This document shows, one piece after another, positions 1 to 5,584 of a stretch of DNA of 5,584 nt. Position 1 is the first letter of the stretch. Every line of letters begins with the position of its first letter. The DNA lies in NCBI GenBank assembly GCA_040752635.1, contig JBFMGS010000098.1:1-5584 (forward strand), given 5' to 3'. This DNA comes from JBFMGS01 sp040752635 (GTDB lineage: Bacteria; Bacillota; SHA-98; UBA4971). Under the pieces are notes generated by a model. That model had not been told where the DNA came from and ran no database searches. It saw only the letters and a list, made by a program, of their open reading frames with translations. The position numbers and the translations under genes were made by a program.

Positions 1-1
1 A

Positions 2-703
2 CTTGCTTACTGGCTTGGCAGGAGGCTAACCGGCTACGAGCTTGCGGAGCTGGCGTATCACATCGAGAGAGAACAGCTAGGGATCCAAGGAGGCAAGCAG
101 GACCAGTACGCGGCGACTTTCGGCGGCTTCAATTTCATCGAGTTCTTCCGCGACAGAACAGTCGTGAATCCGCTGCGCATTCCGTATCACATCCTCGATG
201 AGCTGCGGTGTCATTTGCTGCTTTGCTATGTGGGTGGCAGGGCTCCCTCATCGAACAACATCGCAAGTCAGGTCAACAACTATGCCCAAGGGAAGAAGGA
301 CGTCATCTCGGCCCTTGCCTCGCTGAAAGCACTGGCTACCCTGATGAAGGACGCGTTGCTGCACGGCAGACTGAACGAGTTCGGTGAACTGCTGGACCAC
401 GCGTGGGAAAGCAAAAGGAAGCTGTCAGACGGGATATCTAACGAATACATCGACGAACTCTATGGTGCCGCCAGGCAAGCCGGGGCAATCGGTGGGAAAA
501 TCCTGGGCGCCGGCGGAGGAGGCCACCTCTTGCTCTATTGTCCGTTCGATAGAAAGCACGTCGTTGCCAAGGCCGTGAGGGCGCTCGGGGCGCAGATCAT
601 CCGCTTCGGATTTGAAGATAGAGGGCTTTACACCTGGGAGGCGGATGAGAACGCACCCTCCCTCTATCCTGGTGCAACATTTTCGAACGTGGGAGGCCAC
701 TGA
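2..703 (+). CDS. hddA: D-glycero-alpha-D-manno-heptose-7-phosphate kinase, C-terminal part (5' end outside window)
   Basis: GHMP-family sugar kinase. It is expected to phosphorylate D-glycero-D-manno-heptose 7-phosphate at C1, giving the 1,7-bisphosphate in the cytoplasmic GDP-heptose route. The frame is open from base 2 to the TGA at 701-703, giving 233 residues. The family is about 330-350 residues, so roughly the first 100, including the ATP-binding GHMP motif, lie upstream. Visible family marks are GGKQDQYAATFGGFNF at fragment residues 30-45, typical of HddA-type kinases, and the glycine-rich third GHMP motif GGKILGAGGGGHLLLY around residues 164-179 (GAGGGG encoded at 506-523). A GTG at 164 is internal, because conserved kinase sequence continues upstream of it. 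gmhA follows after 1 nt, so the two are surely co-transcribed. The main alternative is another GHMP sugar kinase such as a fucokinase-like enzyme, but the gmhA and gmhB neighbours favour the heptose kinase. Confidence 0.93.
   Translation, partial: LAYWLGRRLTGYELAELAYHIEREQLGIQGGKQDQYAATFGGFNFIEFFRDRTVVNPLRIPYHILDELRCHLLLCYVGGRAPSSNNIASQVNNYAQGKKDVISALASLKALATLMKDALLHGRLNEFGELLDHAWESKRKLSDGISNEYIDELYGAARQAGAIGGKILGAGGGGHLLLYCPFDRKHVVAKAVRALGAQIIRFGFEDRGLYTWEADENAPSLYPGATFSNVGGH
691..696 (+). promoter_or_regulatory. Ribosome binding site of gmhA
   Basis: GGGAGG lies 8 nt upstream of the ATG at 705, inside the last codons of hddA. It decides the gmhA start: an in-frame ATG at 612 would add 31 residues that overlap hddA and do not resemble the family. 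Confidence 0.75.
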
Positions 704-704
704 A

Positions 705-1304
705 ATGGGTAGGTTCGCAGAGACTGCCAGATCGGAGCTGGAGGAGAGTTCAAAGGTCATGCTTAGGACCCGCGAGGAATGTGCGACTTCAGTTGAAGCA
801 ATCATTGAGCGGCTGATACAGACCTACAAGTGCGGGGGGAAAGTCCTCATCTGTGGCAACGGAGGCAGCGCAGCCGAAGCCCAGCACATCGCGGGGGAAC
901 TTGTGGGACGGTTTAAGATTGAGCGGGATGGCCTCCCGGCAATAGCGCTGACCGCAAGTGACAGCATCATCACGGCAATAGCCAACGACTACGGCTACAG
1001 CCGGGTTTTCTCAAGGCAGGTTGAGACACTGGCCCGTCCCGGCGACGTCCTTGTCGGCTTAAGCACATCCGGCAACTCGCAAAACGTTGTGCAGGCGTTC
1101 CACGCAGCAAGGGAAATGGGCGTCTTCACAGTATGCCTCACCGGGGGAACGGGAGGGGAGGGCGCCAGAGCCGCAGATATCGCCCTGATTATCCCATCCG
1201 TGCGCACTCCCAACATCCAGGAGGCGCATCTTGCGATTGGTCACATCATCTGCTCCGCCATTGAAGAAGAACTCCAGGCAGGCCGGGTGTCAAACGGTGA
1301 ATAA
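705..1304 (+). CDS. gmhA: Sedoheptulose-7-phosphate isomerase (phosphoheptose isomerase)
   Basis: Converts sedoheptulose 7-phosphate to D-glycero-D-manno-heptose 7-phosphate, the first committed step of activated-heptose synthesis, in the cytoplasm. It is 199 residues, the normal length for GmhA, with a single SIS sugar-isomerase domain. Visible motifs are ICGNGGSAAEAQHIAGEL at 49-66, the phosphate-binding loop GLSTSGNSQNV at 118-128, and PNIQEAHLAIGHI at 169-181. H61, E65, Q172 and H180 fall at the same positions as the zinc-binding and catalytic residues known in E. coli GmhA, so the enzyme looks intact. The start at 705 is chosen from the ribosome binding site at 691-696 and the 1-nt spacing after the hddA stop. 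The 3' end overlaps gmhB by 8 nt, which suggests translational coupling. A DiaA-type SIS protein is the main alternative, but the flanking hddA and gmhB make that unlikely. Confidence 0.96.
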   Translation: MGRFAETARSELEESSKVMLRTREECATSVEAIIERLIQTYKCGGKVLICGNGGSAAEAQHIAGELVGRFKIERDGLPAIALTASDSIITAIANDYGYSRVFSRQVETLARPGDVLVGLSTSGNSQNVVQAFHAAREMGVFTVCLTGGTGGEGARAADIALIIPSVRTPNIQEAHLAIGHIICSAIEEELQAGRVSNGE

Positions 1305-2367
1305 CAGAGCGGTCTTCCTTGACAGAGATGGGACCATCAATGTCGAGGTCAACTATCTTACTGACCCTGACGACCTTCGCCTCCTGCCTGGTGCCGCGGA
1401 CGGCATTGAGCTACTGAGGTCTATCGGCCTACTCGTCGTTGTAGTCGCTAACCAGTCGGCGGTTTCAAGGGGAATGTGCGATGAACGAACGGTCGAGCTA
1501 ATAAACCTTAGACTGCAAGATGAGTTGACGAAAGCAGGCACTTGCGTTGACCGCGTGTACTATTGCCCGCATCATCCGGAGACAGGAACAGCTCCGTACC
1601 GTATGGACTGTAACTGCCGGAAGCCTAAACCAGGGATGCTCCTTCAGGCGAGCGCCGAGCTCCATATAGATCTCTCTCGGTCGTACCTGATAGGCGACAA
1701 GCTTACCGACGTTGAAGCCGGGAAGAGTACCGGATGTCGAGCAGTCCTGGTCTTGACCGGTCATGGAAAAGAGGAGGTAGTTCGACTCACGAATCACACG
1801 GGCGTCTGGCCTGACCATATAGCTACCTCCCTTCTTGAGGCCGCGAAATGGATACTGAGGGAAAACGGGTTTACAGGAAACCCGCAGGAGGTGTTCGGTT
1901 TGGTACGGCTCAACCTTGGTTGCGGTTGTGATTATAGAGACGGCTATGTGAACGTAGACATCCGGACTACGGTAAGGACTGACATTTGCTGTTCAGTGGA
2001 TAGGCTGCCGTTTCCGGATTGTAACGCCGATTACATCGTTGCCAAGGACGTTCTTGAACACTTCGGCAGACTCGAAGTAGAGAGCGTGCTAAAGGAATGG
2101 GTCAGAGTGCTGAAGCCTCAGGGCGAGATAGAGATCATCACACCTAATCTGGAGGCCATCTGCTCAGGATACCTTCGAGGTGATTTCGGCACTGAACGTC
2201 TCGTGGAACTCCTTTACGGCACCCAGGACTACCCGGAGAACACGCACAAGGCGGGCTTCGACTTGAAGTCGATGGCTGTACTCATGGAAAAGTGCGGCGT
2301 AGAAGTGTTGGATGTACACTCGGATGGCGGAAGCAACCTCATTGCGAAGGGAAGGAAGCCTTCGTAA
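1297..2367 (+). CDS. gmhB: D-glycero-D-manno-heptose-1,7-bisphosphate 7-phosphatase fused to a SAM-dependent methyltransferase
   Basis: 356 residues in two domains. Residues 1-185 are a HAD-family phosphatase that removes the 7-phosphate from heptose 1,7-bisphosphate. FLDRDGT at 7-13 carries the nucleophile D9 and acid/base D11, VVANQS is at 49-54, the zinc ligands C90, H92, C105 and C107 lie in YYCPHH...DCNCRKPKPG, and YLIGDKLTD at 130-138 holds the Mg-binding aspartates. Residues about 202-356 are a small class I methyltransferase: RLNLGCG (204-210) is the SAM-binding loop, followed by GYVNVDI, then AKDVLEHF and VRVLKPQGEIEI. Its substrate is unknown; a sugar or glycan is likely from context. 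The GTG start at 1297 puts the protein directly on NNRAVFLDRDGT and overlaps gmhA by 8 nt. An ATG at 1231 would only add residues read out of frame inside gmhA. GmhB proteins are usually about 180-190 residues without this second domain. A lost stop codon or base error between two former genes is possible. Confidence 0.9.
   Translation: MNNRAVFLDRDGTINVEVNYLTDPDDLRLLPGAADGIELLRSIGLLVVVVANQSAVSRGMCDERTVELINLRLQDELTKAGTCVDRVYYCPHHPETGTAPYRMDCNCRKPKPGMLLQASAELHIDLSRSYLIGDKLTDVEAGKSTGCRAVLVLTGHGKEEVVRLTNHTGVWPDHIATSLLEAAKWILRENGFTGNPQEVFGLVRLNLGCGCDYRDGYVNVDIRTTVRTDICCSVDRLPFPDCNADYIVAKDVLEHFGRLEVESVLKEWVRVLKPQGEIEIITPNLEAICSGYLRGDFGTERLVELLYGTQDYPENTHKAGFDLKSMAVLMEKCGVEVLDVHSDGGSNLIAKGRKPS
1886..1902 (+). 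promoter_or_regulatory. Candidate internal ribosome binding site and TTG start for the methyltransferase domain
   Basis: AGGAGGTG at 1886-1893 matches the anti-Shine-Dalgarno consensus almost perfectly. It is followed, 7 nt after AGGAGGT, by an in-frame TTG at 1900. Starting there gives a 155-residue protein beginning (M)VRLNLGCG. That is how free-standing methyltransferases of this type usually begin, with the SAM loop at the very N-terminus. The signal sits exactly between the phosphatase and methyltransferase domains, where an intergenic start signal would be expected. Whether it is used cannot be told from sequence. Confidence 0.55.
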
Positions 2368-2384
2368 TCCGGTGGCCTTTCCTC

Positions 2385-2428
2385 TGCACGTGAATCCATG
2401 GAGCCGCCGCTCCATGGATTCACGTGCA
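2385..2428. repeat. Perfect 20-bp inverted repeat with 4-nt loop at the convergent gene junction
   Basis: The left arm (2385-2404) begins TGCACGTGAATCCATGG. The right arm (2409-2428) is its exact reverse complement, and the loop is CGCC. The arms contain the smaller palindromes CACGTG and CCATGG. It starts 17 nt after the stop of the methyltransferase and ends 11 nt before the stop of the minus-strand glycosyltransferase. Its position suits a bidirectional transcription terminator or 3'-end stabiliser. Neither side has a T-tract (ATGTCATCG follows on +, GAGGAAAGG on -), so it is not a classical intrinsic terminator. Confidence 0.85.
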
Positions 2429-2438
2429 ATGTCATCGC

Positions 2439-2453
2439 GCTACGGCGCGTAGC
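2439..2453. repeat. Small hairpin overlapping the minus-strand stop codon
   Basis: GCTACG (2439-2444) and CGTAGC (2448-2453) form a 6-bp stem with a 3-nt GCG loop. The stem includes the TAG stop of the minus-strand glycosyltransferase at 2440-2442. It may simply be chance in a GC-rich stretch, or may add to the 3'-end structure formed by the larger palindrome next to it. Confidence 0.4.
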
Positions 2454-3279
2454 TCTGTCTTACCAAATCCCAAAAGCTCTGTGCTATTCTACGCCAGCTG
2501 AAGTTGCTGGCCACGTATGCGATTTCATCTTGCGTGACCGGCCTGTACTCTGATCGGAACACGGTGGTAAGGTCATCTACCAGGCGCTCTGAGGTTTCAG
2601 GCACAAACACCGCAAAGTCCTTGAACCACCTTGTATAATACGGGTTATCGAAGCAAATCGGCCGGCAGCCGCAGAGGAGACCCTCGAGCACAGGAAGCTC
2701 GAAGCCGCAGCTCCTGCGTAAGCCCGAAACGTACTTGCACGAGTTGTAAAGCGCCCTTAGCTTGTCATCGGTTACATGTTCATATCGTACGTAGAATTCG
2801 CCGCGGAATATGTCTCCGCACTCTCCGGCAAGAGATCCCCCTACGTGGACCACCCTGCCCTGTGTGCGGGTTACTGCCCCGTAGATTTCGCCGAAGCCCT
2901 CGGAGGCTGCTACCCACGCAGTGCTGATGATCGTGTTCGATCGAGCCACAGAGGGTTCCAGGAAAAAGGTTTCGGGGTCTACTCCGAGCGGTCCCAGCAG
3001 CGTATTCGCGTCGAACCCCATTTCGCGAAGGGGGTGGAAGGAATAGACGCAGCACGCCTGCTTGACCAACCGATAGTCATAGGTGGACTGTATGTTGCGC
3101 AGGCTAGTGCCGGGCGTGATGCAGTACAGGATGACAGCATACGGCCTGCCGGACTCGATCAGGTAATCCACCAAGCCGTCTCTGCCGATGAACTGGACTA
3201 CTACAAGGTCGGCCTGTTCTACATCGTACCTGCCCACAAACTGAATATCCTCCGGGGCAAATCGTTTGAACTCCCTTTC
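2440..3279 (-). CDS. GT4-like glycosyltransferase, C-terminal part (5' end in the N gap)
   Basis: 279 residues are readable from the gap edge to the TAG at 2440-2442. The fragment carries the nucleotide-sugar-binding half of a GT-B fold. It shows LGPLGVDPETFF at 95-106, a spacing typical of the domain linker, VVHVGG at 143-148, and YVSGLRRSCGFELPVLEGLLCGCRPICFDNPYYTRWF around 183-219, the retaining GT4-type signature. The C-terminal FSWRRIAQSFWDL is also common in this family. It probably transfers a sugar onto the growing surface glycan at the cytoplasmic membrane face; donor and acceptor are unknown. The first Glu of the usual E-x7-E motif is Cys (C191) while the second Glu (E199) is present. 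Translation runs through the Ns into the upstream gene, but the gap length is arbitrary and the families differ, so it is treated as a separate gene. A true fusion cannot be excluded. Confidence 0.8.
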   Translation of the reverse strand, partial: EREFKRFAPEDIQFVGRYDVEQADLVVVQFIGRDGLVDYLIESGRPYAVILYCITPGTSLRNIQSTYDYRLVKQACCVYSFHPLREMGFDANTLLGPLGVDPETFFLEPSVARSNTIISTAWVAASEGFGEIYGAVTRTQGRVVHVGGSLAGECGDIFRGEFYVRYEHVTDDKLRALYNSCKYVSGLRRSCGFELPVLEGLLCGCRPICFDNPYYTRWFKDFAVFVPETSERLVDDLTTVFRSEYRPVTQDEIAYVASNFSWRRIAQSFWDLVRQSYAP

Positions 3280-3379
3280 NNNNNNNNNNNNNNNNNNNNN
3301 NNNNNNNNNNNNNNNNNNNNNNNNNNNNNNNNNNNNNNNNNNNNNNNNNNNNNNNNNNNNNNNNNNNNNNNNNNNNNNN
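3280..3379. other. Assembly gap of 100 Ns
   Basis: Exactly 100 consecutive Ns, the usual placeholder for a scaffold gap of unknown length. It hides the 3' end of the pyruvyl transferase-like gene and the 5' end of the glycosyltransferase, and possibly whole genes between them. Confidence 0.99.
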
Positions 3380-4368
3380 ACCATATCCCGGAAGGCTCTT
3401 ATGAACCTCTGTTCAGCGCACCGTTTTTCCAACCTGGAGGGCTGGAAGTCCTCTTCTGAAATCGCGTCGCGACGCATCAAGTCTGCGTAAAATGTGGAGT
3501 CTACGCCGAATTCCTCGAGGGCATAGCTTCTACTATCGGTGGCGATGTGGAATACCCTCGCTCCGAAGGACAACGCCGGGATGCTCCCGTGCACTCTGAG
3601 GGAAACCAGCTTGTCAACCCGAGAATAGAACTCAAGGAGTGACCTGGGATCGTATATGCACAGAAGGTATTCGCTAGGGCCGAAGTGGTCCACAAACCAC
3701 TTATGATCCTGCACCTGGTGCGCGATGAAGAATGTGGGCTTGTCTTTGAACAACTCCACCTGCCATTTGACGAGCTTTTCTAGGATCCACTCGTTGCCGG
3801 GCAGAGGTCTTAGCGAGATCGCATTCACTACTTTCTCCTTGGGCGCGACGTGATGCCAGTCGCCGGCCCAATATGACGAGCACGGAAGCAAGACGACCCT
3901 GTCCGTCTTCTGTCCTATCAGATCTCGGGAGATACGGTCACGAGTGACAACGTAGTCCAGTATAGTCTCATACTGGACTACCTGAGACACTGTCGGGTTG
4001 CTCTTGCAGTGCCCCAGGATCCGCTCGACATCCCATTCGCGAAACCCGCTGCCTGCCCAGAGATCTGCCGTGGTTATGCCCTTTTCCTTGGCAGAGGCGA
4101 TGTCCTCCCAGAAGAAGTAGTCGCAGTATGTTTTGACTTCGATTTCGCCCAACCTTGGTCTACCCCCAATGATGAGGTAATCAGCTTCCCTCAAGACCAG
4201 ATCCCAGACAGCCTCGTCGCGTGTGAACGCGTTCACGTCATAGAATATGGGGACGTTATACTCCGCCAGAGTTATCAGGTGCTTCGCGCCGTCCTTGGCG
4301 AAGGAATCTCCCGGGTTGGGGTTCTGCGTATTAGGATCGCCTATGATGAAGTATTTCCGGAGCTTCAT
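3380..4368 (-). CDS. Polysaccharide pyruvyl transferase-like protein (3' end in the N gap)
   Basis: 329 residues are readable from ATG (4366-4368) to the gap. The protein resembles the polysaccharide pyruvyl transferase family (CsaB/WcaK type), which adds ketal-linked pyruvate from phosphoenolpyruvate to glycan sugars. Some related members in glycan loci have other or unknown transferase roles. Visible signs are an N-terminal strand followed by NPGD at 18-21, ADYLIIGG at 62-69, VVTRDRISRDLIG at 140-152, and VSLRVHGSIPALSFGARVFHI at 255-275 with the family's conserved Arg-x-His (R258, H260). There is no signal peptide or membrane segment, so it is cytoplasmic. The start is supported by AGAGGGGG 7 nt upstream. 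The family is commonly 300-400 residues, so the visible part is nearly complete and its stop is probably just inside the gap. It diverges from the right-hand glycosyltransferase gene. In S-layer loci such enzymes make the pyruvylated wall polymer that anchors SLH proteins; that role here is only inference. Confidence 0.82.
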
Positions 4369-4375
4369 CCGTGTT

Positions 4376-4383
4376 CCCCCTCT
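4376..4383 (-). promoter_or_regulatory. Ribosome binding site of the pyruvyl transferase-like gene
   Basis: Reads AGAGGGGG on the minus strand, 7 nt before the ATG. It supports this start codon. Confidence 0.55.
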
Positions 4384-4392
4384 CGTGCAGCT

Positions 4393-4398
4393 ATCATA
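4393..4398 (-). promoter_or_regulatory. Possible -10 element for the minus-strand genes
   Basis: TATGAT on the minus strand matches five of six bases of the sigma-70-type -10 consensus, about 25 nt upstream of the ATG. No convincing -35 box is found 16-18 nt further upstream, and there is no extended -10 TG. A weak candidate only. Confidence 0.25.
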
Positions 4399-4742
4399 GG
4401 TTATGCAGGTGTACTGGTAGCTGCCACGCTGCCATGCCTTCGCTCAAGGCCTCTACAGCCCCCTCGTTTCAAAGGCCGTACAGGCCCCAGCAACCCAGTC
4501 AGAGCAGGGATCATTCCTAAACCCAAACTCGGGTCTAATGGAGCTAGGTTCCGATGAGGTTCCTTCCTGCCCGATTTGTGCATAAGATGTGGTGACGGCT
4601 TGCGATGATTCCGCAGCATGCGGACGTCATAGTCTGAGGACGATCCATGTTGTTCTTGTAATGCAGAAACCCTCGTGACACGGAAGTCCCGAGGTGACGC
4701 GCGGATGGGGAAAGACCGAGGATAGCTATAGATGCAAGGGAA

Positions 4743-5584
4743 ATGAAGGACTGGGCGACCGGAATCGGGAACTACGTTCACAATCTGCTCGAGAGGCTCC
4801 CTGGGCTTGATCCGACAATTGATTACTACTTCTTGAGAAACGGCAGGCCCATCGATGGTTTTGAAGTCCCCGCACCAAATGCCCAGTTCATCGTCTCTCC
4901 TGAGTACCCGGATGACAGGTGGGAGCAGGAGTTCGTGCCATCATTCTTGCAGGCGTACGAAATCGACCTGTTTCACAGCCCAAGAAGCGGGTTTATTGCA
5001 TTCTGGCCGCCCAGTCGCCCCTATGTGGTCACCCTTCACGACCTGATCCCTCTGATGTTTCCTGAGAAGTATCCGGCCCAATGGATCCAACTCATCCGTG
5101 AGAGGATGCCGGTTTATCTGTCCGGGACTGAAAAGATCATCGCGGTATCACATTCTGTGAAGAAAGACATCCAGAAGCTGATTCCCCTCGAGGACGACAG
5201 GTTTCAGGTGATACATCAGGGGCTTGAAACTGGTTATGGGCCTGTGCCGGAGCGCACAGCACGAGCCAGGTTGAGAGAGCGGTTCAAACTTGAGGGCGAG
5301 TATATCTTCTACATCGGAGGTTTTAGCTTTAGAAAGAACGTTACTACCCTGGTCAAGGCGTATTCCTTGTTGCCGGAGCATTTAAGGAAAGTCTATCAGT
5401 TAGTCCTCGGGGGATATCGGAGTGATGACTTCGATGAAGCGGTAGGGTGCGTGAACGATCTCGGGCTGCAGGAGCACGTCCTGTTCACCGGGCCGGCGCG
5501 CTGCTCAGACGAAGATGTCCGGTGCCTCCACAGTCAGGCTTCACTATTTGTCTATCCTTCCATATACGAAGGGTTCGGCCTACC
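4743..5584 (+). CDS. GT4 family glycosyltransferase, N-terminal part (3' end outside window; start uncertain)
   Basis: A retaining GT-B glycosyltransferase of the GT4 / mannosyltransferase-like type, probably adding a sugar to the surface glycan at the inner membrane face. 280 codons are readable from ATG 4743. Motifs in order: TGIGNYVHNLLERL just after the start, FHSPRSG, VVTLHDLIPLMFPEKY (acceptor domain), IIAVSHSVKKDI, IFYIGGFSFRKNVTTLVKAY (donor domain with the conserved Arg-Lys), LVLGGY, VLFTGPA, and finally FVYPSIYEGFGL. The window ends inside the E-x7-E motif, so about 80-100 residues are missing. The family normally begins with M-R-I-A-I-D-A-R. The codons for R-I-A-I-D-A-R-E are present in frame at 4719-4742, but no ATG, GTG or TTG lies between them and the in-frame TGA at 4695. 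ATG 4743 is the first standard start but would delete the first beta strand. The function class is sure; the 5' end is not. Confidence 0.85.
   Translation, partial: MKDWATGIGNYVHNLLERLPGLDPTIDYYFLRNGRPIDGFEVPAPNAQFIVSPEYPDDRWEQEFVPSFLQAYEIDLFHSPRSGFIAFWPPSRPYVVTLHDLIPLMFPEKYPAQWIQLIRERMPVYLSGTEKIIAVSHSVKKDIQKLIPLEDDRFQVIHQGLETGYGPVPERTARARLRERFKLEGEYIFYIGGFSFRKNVTTLVKAYSLLPEHLRKVYQLVLGGYRSDDFDEAVGCVNDLGLQEHVLFTGPARCSDEDVRCLHSQASLFVYPSIYEGFGL

Larger units (their letters stand above)
4369..4721. other. Divergent intergenic region without a supported gene
   Basis: About 350 bases between the start of the minus-strand pyruvyl transferase-like gene and the first codons of the right-hand glycosyltransferase. 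Frames that cross it are low-complexity, proline/arginine-rich shadows with no family resemblance, so none is called. It must hold the promoters for both directions, but no strong -35/-10 pair is visible on the + side. Small repeats seen: AGGTTCC twice, 11 bp apart (4546-4552 and 4557-4563); CCGCA/TGCGG with a 3-nt loop (4611-4623); CCTCG/CGAGG (4671-4675, 4690-4694). None is long enough to call an RNA element. No tRNA fold was found. Confidence 0.6.

Noticed and set aside
612..704. Upstream in-frame ATG giving a gmhA longer by 31 residues
   Set aside because: It lies inside hddA, the extra residues do not resemble the family, and the ATG at 705 has a good ribosome binding site and matches E. 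coli residue numbering.
2368..2439. Classical Rho-independent terminator at the convergent junction
   Set aside because: The hairpin is strong, but no T-run follows it on either strand. It is therefore reported as an inverted repeat.
2776..3459. Long + strand frame opposite the minus-strand glycosyltransferase
   Set aside because: It is antisense to a clearly conserved protein, runs through the Ns, and its translation has no recognisable domain.
4009..4557. + strand frame of 182 codons across the start of the pyruvyl transferase-like gene
   Set aside because: It is mostly antisense to the conserved gene. The part in the intergenic region is proline/arginine-rich, with no family signal and no ribosome binding site of note.
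4529..4574. TCGGG...CCCGA pairing with GGTTCC repeats, considered as a tRNA-like or riboswitch fold
   Set aside because: No D-arm, anticodon arm or standard T-loop could be placed, and the stems are too short to support an RNA gene.
4401..4781. - strand frame of 126 codons in the intergenic region
   Set aside because: The composition is atypical and low-complexity, it overlaps the start of the right-hand glycosyltransferase, and no domain is recognisable.
1..5584. CRISPR array, insertion sequence or defence system
   Set aside because: No spaced direct repeats, transposase motifs or defence-type domains were seen. All genes fit glycan synthesis.

Overview
This is a 5.6 kb piece of a bacterial surface-polysaccharide or S-layer-glycan locus. 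GC content is moderate (mid-50s by eye). A run of exactly 100 Ns (3280-3379) marks it as a scaffolded draft or metagenome assembly. The gene set is a GDP-D-glycero-alpha-D-manno-heptose-type pathway, a polysaccharide pyruvyl transferase-like protein and several glycosyltransferases. This set is best known from S-layer glycan loci of Gram-positive bacteria and from capsule or O-antigen loci of some Gram-negatives. The sequence does not fix the taxon.

Left block (2-2367, + strand): a tightly packed operon fragment. It holds the C-terminal two thirds of a heptose-7-phosphate kinase (hddA, open at the left edge), a complete sedoheptulose-7-phosphate isomerase (gmhA, 1 nt after hddA) and a heptose-1,7-bisphosphate phosphatase (gmhB, overlapping gmhA by 8 nt). 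The phosphatase reading frame runs without a stop into a small SAM-dependent methyltransferase. A near-perfect Shine-Dalgarno and an in-frame TTG lie exactly at the domain boundary, so the methyltransferase may also be made alone. Together these genes turn sedoheptulose 7-phosphate into heptose 1-phosphate. The guanylyltransferase (hddC) needed to finish GDP-heptose is not in the window.

Junction (2368-2439): the left operon and the next block converge. Between their stop codons is a perfect 20-bp inverted repeat with a 4-nt loop and no T-tract. A smaller 6-bp hairpin overlaps the stop of the minus-strand gene.

Middle block (2440-4368, - strand): a polysaccharide pyruvyl transferase-like gene (3380-4368) is followed, across the N gap, by a GT4-like glycosyltransferase (2440-3279). 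Translating through the Ns gives one long reading frame. The gap length is a placeholder, and the flanks belong to different families, so they are annotated as two genes each cut by the gap.

Right block (4369-5584): a 353-374 bp divergent intergenic region precedes a + strand GT4 glycosyltransferase that runs off the right edge. Its conserved N-terminal beta strand is encoded but has no usable start codon in frame. This suggests a 1-nt frameshift or base error, a non-canonical start, or a damaged 5' end.

Functionally, the window supplies activated-heptose precursors (left) and the enzymes that assemble and decorate a glycan (middle and right). No clearly new system is visible. The points most worth a second look are the phosphatase-methyltransferase fusion with its internal start signal, the long palindrome, and the broken start of the last gene.
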